A stretch of DNA of 64,000 nucleotides, from contig NC_133023.1 of the NCBI RefSeq assembly GCF_048564905.1, forward strand, positions 92,383,878-92,447,877. Direction: 5' to 3'. The translations under genes and the position numbers were made by a program. Shown piece after piece: positions 59,833 to 64,000 of the stretch. Position 1 is the stretch's first letter. Each line of letters opens with the position of its first letter. The notes beneath the pieces are model-generated. The model was not told the DNA's origin. It saw nothing but the letters and a program-made list of their open reading frames with translations, and searched no databases. The stretch comes from Vicugna pacos (taxonomy: Eukaryota; Chordata; Mammalia; Artiodactyla; Camelidae).

Positions 59833-60002
59833 AGAATTTCACAGACCCTCCAAACTTCCTGCCTTCACCTCACTCATGCTCAACGGCAAGTCATTCAGAG
59901 GCAGCTGGCCGTGGCTCAGACTATGACCGGGAGCAGGCAAGCGGACAGGCCCACACGGTCTCATTAGCACCAGGCTCTAACCAACTGAGCTAACCGGCCC
60001 CC
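59833..60002 (-). mobile_element. Element with tRNA-Ile-like head (possible SINE or tRNA retro-insert)
   Basis: The minus strand from 59999 to 59957 reads GGCCGGTTAGCTCAGTTGGT, then TAGAGCCTGGTGCTAATG and AGACC. By memory this matches about 39 of 43 positions of the 5' half of mammalian tRNA-Ile(AAU), including box A and the CTAAT anticodon-loop start. The 3' half (T arm, box B) is absent. The sequence instead continues into an unrelated body of ~120 bp. The outer edges have a loose similarity (CAGGGGAA near 59823 and GAGGGGAA near 60003), which could be a target duplication. It is not a functional tRNA gene. Confidence 0.5.
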
Positions 60003-60960
60003 GAGGGGAAGGACACAAAATGGGCTGAGAGGAGATTACATCTAATTTATCCCCTGGGAATATATGAGGGAGGATAAAGGGAGAGTGTTGAGTTTTGTTA
60101 CTATCAAAGAAATTGGGCACGCTGTAAAAGACACCATGTACAAATGCCCTCTGTTTGGTGGCAAAAGTGTAGCATTTTCGTTTCACTTAAAAAAAAAAAA
60201 CCAACAGATTTCACATTGCGTATTAAACCTAGTTGGGGGCAAGGCAGCAAACCTCCCGCTGCTGTGATTTATTTCGATTGACTATAAAAGGAGCTTTAAG
60301 CTGTGTGACAATATATATTCTGGGGAAAGGACCTGAATGACTGCTCTACTGTGGACCAGTAATTGCAATCAGGAGTAAATCCAGGGTCTGAGGTTTAGGT
60401 AGTTGGATGGGGGAGGGGAGCCTTAAGAACAAATATCTTTGGCAAATGTTCCAAACACATTGTAAACACATTGCCAGGCCTCCTCCCGGGGCCCTGGAAG
60501 GAGACCATGCAAATGAGGGGTCTCGAGCCTTTACTCACCTCGGGGTAAGCCGACCCCTGGGAACAATTTGTAGGACAAATACATGTGTGAGGTCTTAGTT
60601 GCTATACCTAAAAGTAAAATCTTTTCTAATTTTTTTTAAGAAAACTTAGTAAAATCACGATAAAATGTTGAGCTCATCAGGTGGTACTACTCCACACACT
60701 CCTGTGATGAGATCTGGTCAACCTCAGTCAAAGTGGAACTTCACATGATCATGAGAGTCATAATTATATTAATATCATATTAACCTTATAATTACACAAC
60801 ACCTGTCTTGAAATCTGACTTGAACATTTGGCAAAAGTCACTTTACAAAACATTTAATGTCATCACATCTAGGATGAGAGAGCTAAATGTCATCATTTAT
60901 CATTTCATGAGTAGGTAACCTGAGAAACTCTCTGAAGAATCTTCAGTAAAATGCACTATC
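60003..60960 (-). other. MBNL3 intron, no element recognised
   Basis: Unique sequence. No exon of the first zinc-finger pair is seen here. Confidence 0.5.
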
Positions 60961-61121
60961 ATTTCTTTCTTTCTTTCTTTTTCTTTTGCTTTTTGTTTGT
61001 TTGTTTTTGGGTGGAGGTGATTAGGTTTATTTATTATTTTTTTAATGGAGGCACTGGGGACTGAACCCAGGACCTCGTGCATGCTAACCATGCTCTACCA
61101 CTGAGCTATATACCCTCTCCT
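60961..61121 (-). mobile_element. vic-1-type SINE in MBNL3 intron
   Basis: The minus strand has a tRNA-Ala-like head (TATAGCTCAGTGGTAGAG, box B GGGTTCAGTCC), 'cagtgcctccattaaaaaaa', the CCTAATCACC segment, then a long tail of CAAA and GAAA units (plus strand 60961-61008). ATTTCT occurs at both edges, a weak candidate target duplication. Gene orientation, like the two other SINEs in MBNL3. Confidence 0.9.
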
Positions 61122-64000
61122 CTGTAATTTCTGTACTGACTTTGAGACTGGTAATCTGGAACATGCACATTGTTTCCTTTTCCATTAAATGTACAAAATG
61201 TCTTGCTTACCCTTTTAATGATAATTCTTAATAGAAGAGCCCTGACAACTGGGAGACAGCATAAATACTTCAGCTGGTAGGTAGTTTATGTGAACCAGAA
61301 AAACTGTAACTGATGTGAATATGCAAAATGTCTAATGTATCTTGATCAGGGAAGGGTATTATCCTTTGTCTTTACGAAATCATTCAACTACTTAACATTT
61401 TCTTAAAAAGTAAACAGATATTCTGCCATTTTACTTCTATTCACCTAAATCTGTCCTAGTCCAGTTTCATAGAGTAACATCTTATAGCTCTTATTTAAGT
61501 AAATTAGAAAAACAGTAAAATCGTTGGAGTCTAAAAATACTGGTATTATTAATTAGTACATCTCCCTTCCTATCTACTGGAACGTCCTATTTTTTCACCA
61601 TTTGGTTCTGAAGTGTTAGAACTTCAGATAGACGTATAAGCTGGTTTATGAGAAATTTATTTGATAAACAGAATTGTGAAAATGATGTAAAAAGGTGGGG
61701 AGGGTCCAGACAGACATCAGATGGTTCTATCTATGATAAAGAAAAAACCTGAAGTGGAACCCATGTTGACAGGCTCTGTGGTTTGGAACACCACAATGTG
61801 GCCATAGGAATTCAAGCCATGAAAAGTATACACCAGACCAGAGGACTTGGCACACCCCAATGGCTGAGCCAATAACCTCTGTATAAATCAGGTGAATACA
61901 CTCGACTGGGTCAAATTTACCTGTGTTTTAAAGAACTGCCTCCATGTGAATCACCACGTTCAGAGAGAGAAACAAAAGGAATTTCCTAGCTATGGACAGG
62001 TCTAGATTATATAAAGTGTCTAAGTCAAAAATACTTTTAATAGCCTTATAGCATCATATCCACCGTATAAATACATATATTATATTCAGCAGAGAGAATC
62101 CTTCCCCCAGGTAATGAAAATTCCAAGTTGTGAAAAGACCTGAAATTTTAAAACACTAGCTTTGCTTGAGGGTAGGAATCCAGCATGTTTGCTTTCCCTA
62201 AAATTCTTCTACAGGGCTCATGTTTGCCTCTTAATTATGCCAAGGGGAGTTCTTAATTGTGTCATTTTTTGCTGTGAACATCAGAACTCTCTCTTAAACT
62301 GCACTGAAAAACACTAAGGATCCTGTCACACCCTCTAGTCTCACTTGCTAAACTTCGTCAATACAACTAACAAAAAAGCTTTCAGAGGTGGCATTTTATA
62401 TTAGCAAATGTCAATTCAGCCCTGTTAATTACAGTGAACAAACTTGCCTGCTACAGCAAGCATTCTACTCAAATTGAGTTGGTGTGGCTTTTACTCATTG
62501 TTCGGTCACACTGAACAGAATCCATTCTCCAGCTACATTTAGGTTGACATTTCTTTTATCTGGAGGCTTATAATAAGCAAACCACACTGAATTTTCCAAA
62601 AGCATATGTGCTCTTCTGGTATCCCAGAAATTGATCAAAGTGTGCTTTGTGGGAAGACCTGAAGTTCAAAACAGTGATACCTAACAAGTCTTAATATGCA
62701 GCCATGCAAATATTAGGACTGGAAATTTACACAAAAGCTTGAATATTTTAGGGACAAAGTGTTGTTTGGGGAGAGTAGGTACCAAAGAGATGAAGTAAAA
62801 TTCTACATTACTTCCATAGTAAAACCAAGATCCAGAATAAAGAACGTTTCTTTCAAGTCAGACGGGTAAATGTCACTTAAAATTGCTCACACTAGATCAA
62901 TTACAACACAAAAGCAGCTTTCTAGACCACAAAAGAAGATCATATCAATTGTCTCGGGATTAGCTGTTTGTACACATAATAACTGCAGAAATTAATCTTT
63001 TATCAGTTTATCACATCACAACAGCGATTGTTAAATAACCTACAAGGTAGAAAAGCAATTTCTGATTGTTCCCTAGGGTCTTCTAAGTAATGTCTTGTTT
63101 CTTGTGATATGCTATAAAAGAAATTGTTCTCCTGTGAGTCATATCAGTCATATTCTACAGCCTGAGAGCTGAAATTACCCTCATCAAAGAAAAAAGGGAA
63201 ATGTATTCAATTATAGAAAGCATAGAGAATCAAATTAGAAAGTGCAAGAGGCCAAAAAACTCAATGGATGTCTCTCACTGGACTCTAAAAAAGCCACTCC
63301 CAATTCTCCAGTGTGAGCCAGCATGATCAATAACGCATGAAGGGTTGGGACTTGAATGGAGATACTCTACTGGAGGCTGAATGAAAGATGGATAGTCTGC
63401 CTCCCGTCTTTACCCCTACTTTACCCCAGGCCTTGCTCTCTGATTCCCTGAAACAAGGCAGCTGATTGATGTCCCCTGACCTATGAAAAAATGTATGCTC
63501 CAGCTGTGTAGGCAGTGCTGGGCTCAGGTGTGTGATAAAACCTGGCTCGTATTTGTTCAGTCTGAAACTGGGACATCCCACAAGAGGCCAAGAGGAATAT
63601 GGTGGGTAAAAGCCTCCCTTGCTTTATTCCCCATCTACTCACAGTTTCTGGACTCACTGAGCCTATTCATTTCTCTGTGGCTTTGTTCATACTATTCTCA
63701 GTATCTAGAACACTTTGTCTTTTGTACCCTTCAGAAGTAGGGAGGAACTGAAATGTTTCAGTGCGTGAAAGCTAAGGAGAGTTGGAAGGAGGAATTCAAC
63801 CATACAAAGTATTACTAAAGGTCAAGGAGGAACGCCGAGGAGCCCACTGGTGACCTTCTGGGAACGAATTTATCAATGTAATCAGCACTGAGTTCAAAGG
63901 CAAATGTTTTTGGCAAACTAATAATATAAAACACGAGATCTATTTATGTTTCTCGAATTTTTCTAGACATTCTGGAAAGGGTATCATGGTACAAAAGTTT
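61122..64000 (-). other. MBNL3 intron, no element recognised
   Basis: Nearly 2.9 kb without a repeat or exon I can name. I looked for the upstream zinc-finger exon (text like [17 protein letters not shown]) and for the exon before the linker, and found neither, so the gene continues past the window end. Confidence 0.5.

Noticed and set aside
59957-59999. Functional tRNA-Ile gene
   Set aside because: Only the 5' half matches; T arm, box B and the acceptor 3' strand are missing.
54469-64000. Exon for MBNL3 zinc fingers 1 and 2
   Set aside because: I looked for the CREFQRGTC and CFDSLKGRCTRENCKYLH text on the minus strand and did not find it; it should lie beyond the window.
1-64000. Bacterial-type systems (operons, CRISPR arrays, riboswitches, phage) or a new multi-gene cassette
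   Set aside because: The window is intron-rich mammalian DNA dominated by LINE/SINE sequence, and no repeat-spacer pattern or gene cluster is present.

Overview
The window is mammalian nuclear DNA, most likely from a camelid (camel, llama or alpaca). The lineage call rests on four copies of a tRNA-Ala-derived SINE of the Tylopoda-specific vic-1 type, near 373-532, 35419-35516, 51831-51974 and 60965-61121, together with 5'-truncated L1 copies of cetartiodactyl type.

The only protein-coding gene I can support is MBNL3 (muscleblind-like splicing regulator 3, X-linked in human), on the minus strand. Six consecutive coding exons can be placed to the base with canonical AG/GT borders and compatible phases: 51586-51777, 50300-50536, 47205-47355, 45540-45575, 43105-43199 and 42117-42173 (stop). 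They encode the last ~255 residues: the linker between the zinc-finger pairs, zinc fingers 3 and 4, and the alternatively spliced C-terminal tail. The first zinc-finger pair and the 5' end of the gene lie beyond base 64000. Downstream of the stop is a long unique stretch read as a ~9.3 kb 3' UTR (about 32850-42116). It is nearly repeat-free except for a vic-1 SINE and a (GT)n tract, and has several AATAAA signals on the minus strand.

Bases 1-32850 are intergenic sequence downstream of MBNL3: a mosaic of old LINE (L1, HAL1, L2/CR1-like), MIR, DNA-transposon and LTR fossils, with younger L1 and SINE insertions carrying recognisable target-site duplications. Bases 51778-64000 are a large MBNL3 intron with a 1.4 kb truncated L1, two vic-1 SINEs, a hAT-like element, a 62-bp L1 stub and an element with a tRNA-Ile-like head.

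I see no operons, CRISPR arrays or novel multi-gene system. The points most worth a second look are the SINE that landed about 45-55 nt upstream of an MBNL3 splice acceptor, the SINE inside the MBNL3 3' UTR, the 36-nt and 95-nt cassette exons that set the C-terminus, two L1 copies with inverted 5' ends (twin priming) and clear target duplications, repeated use of one insertion site near bases 358-751, and the tRNA-Ile-headed element.
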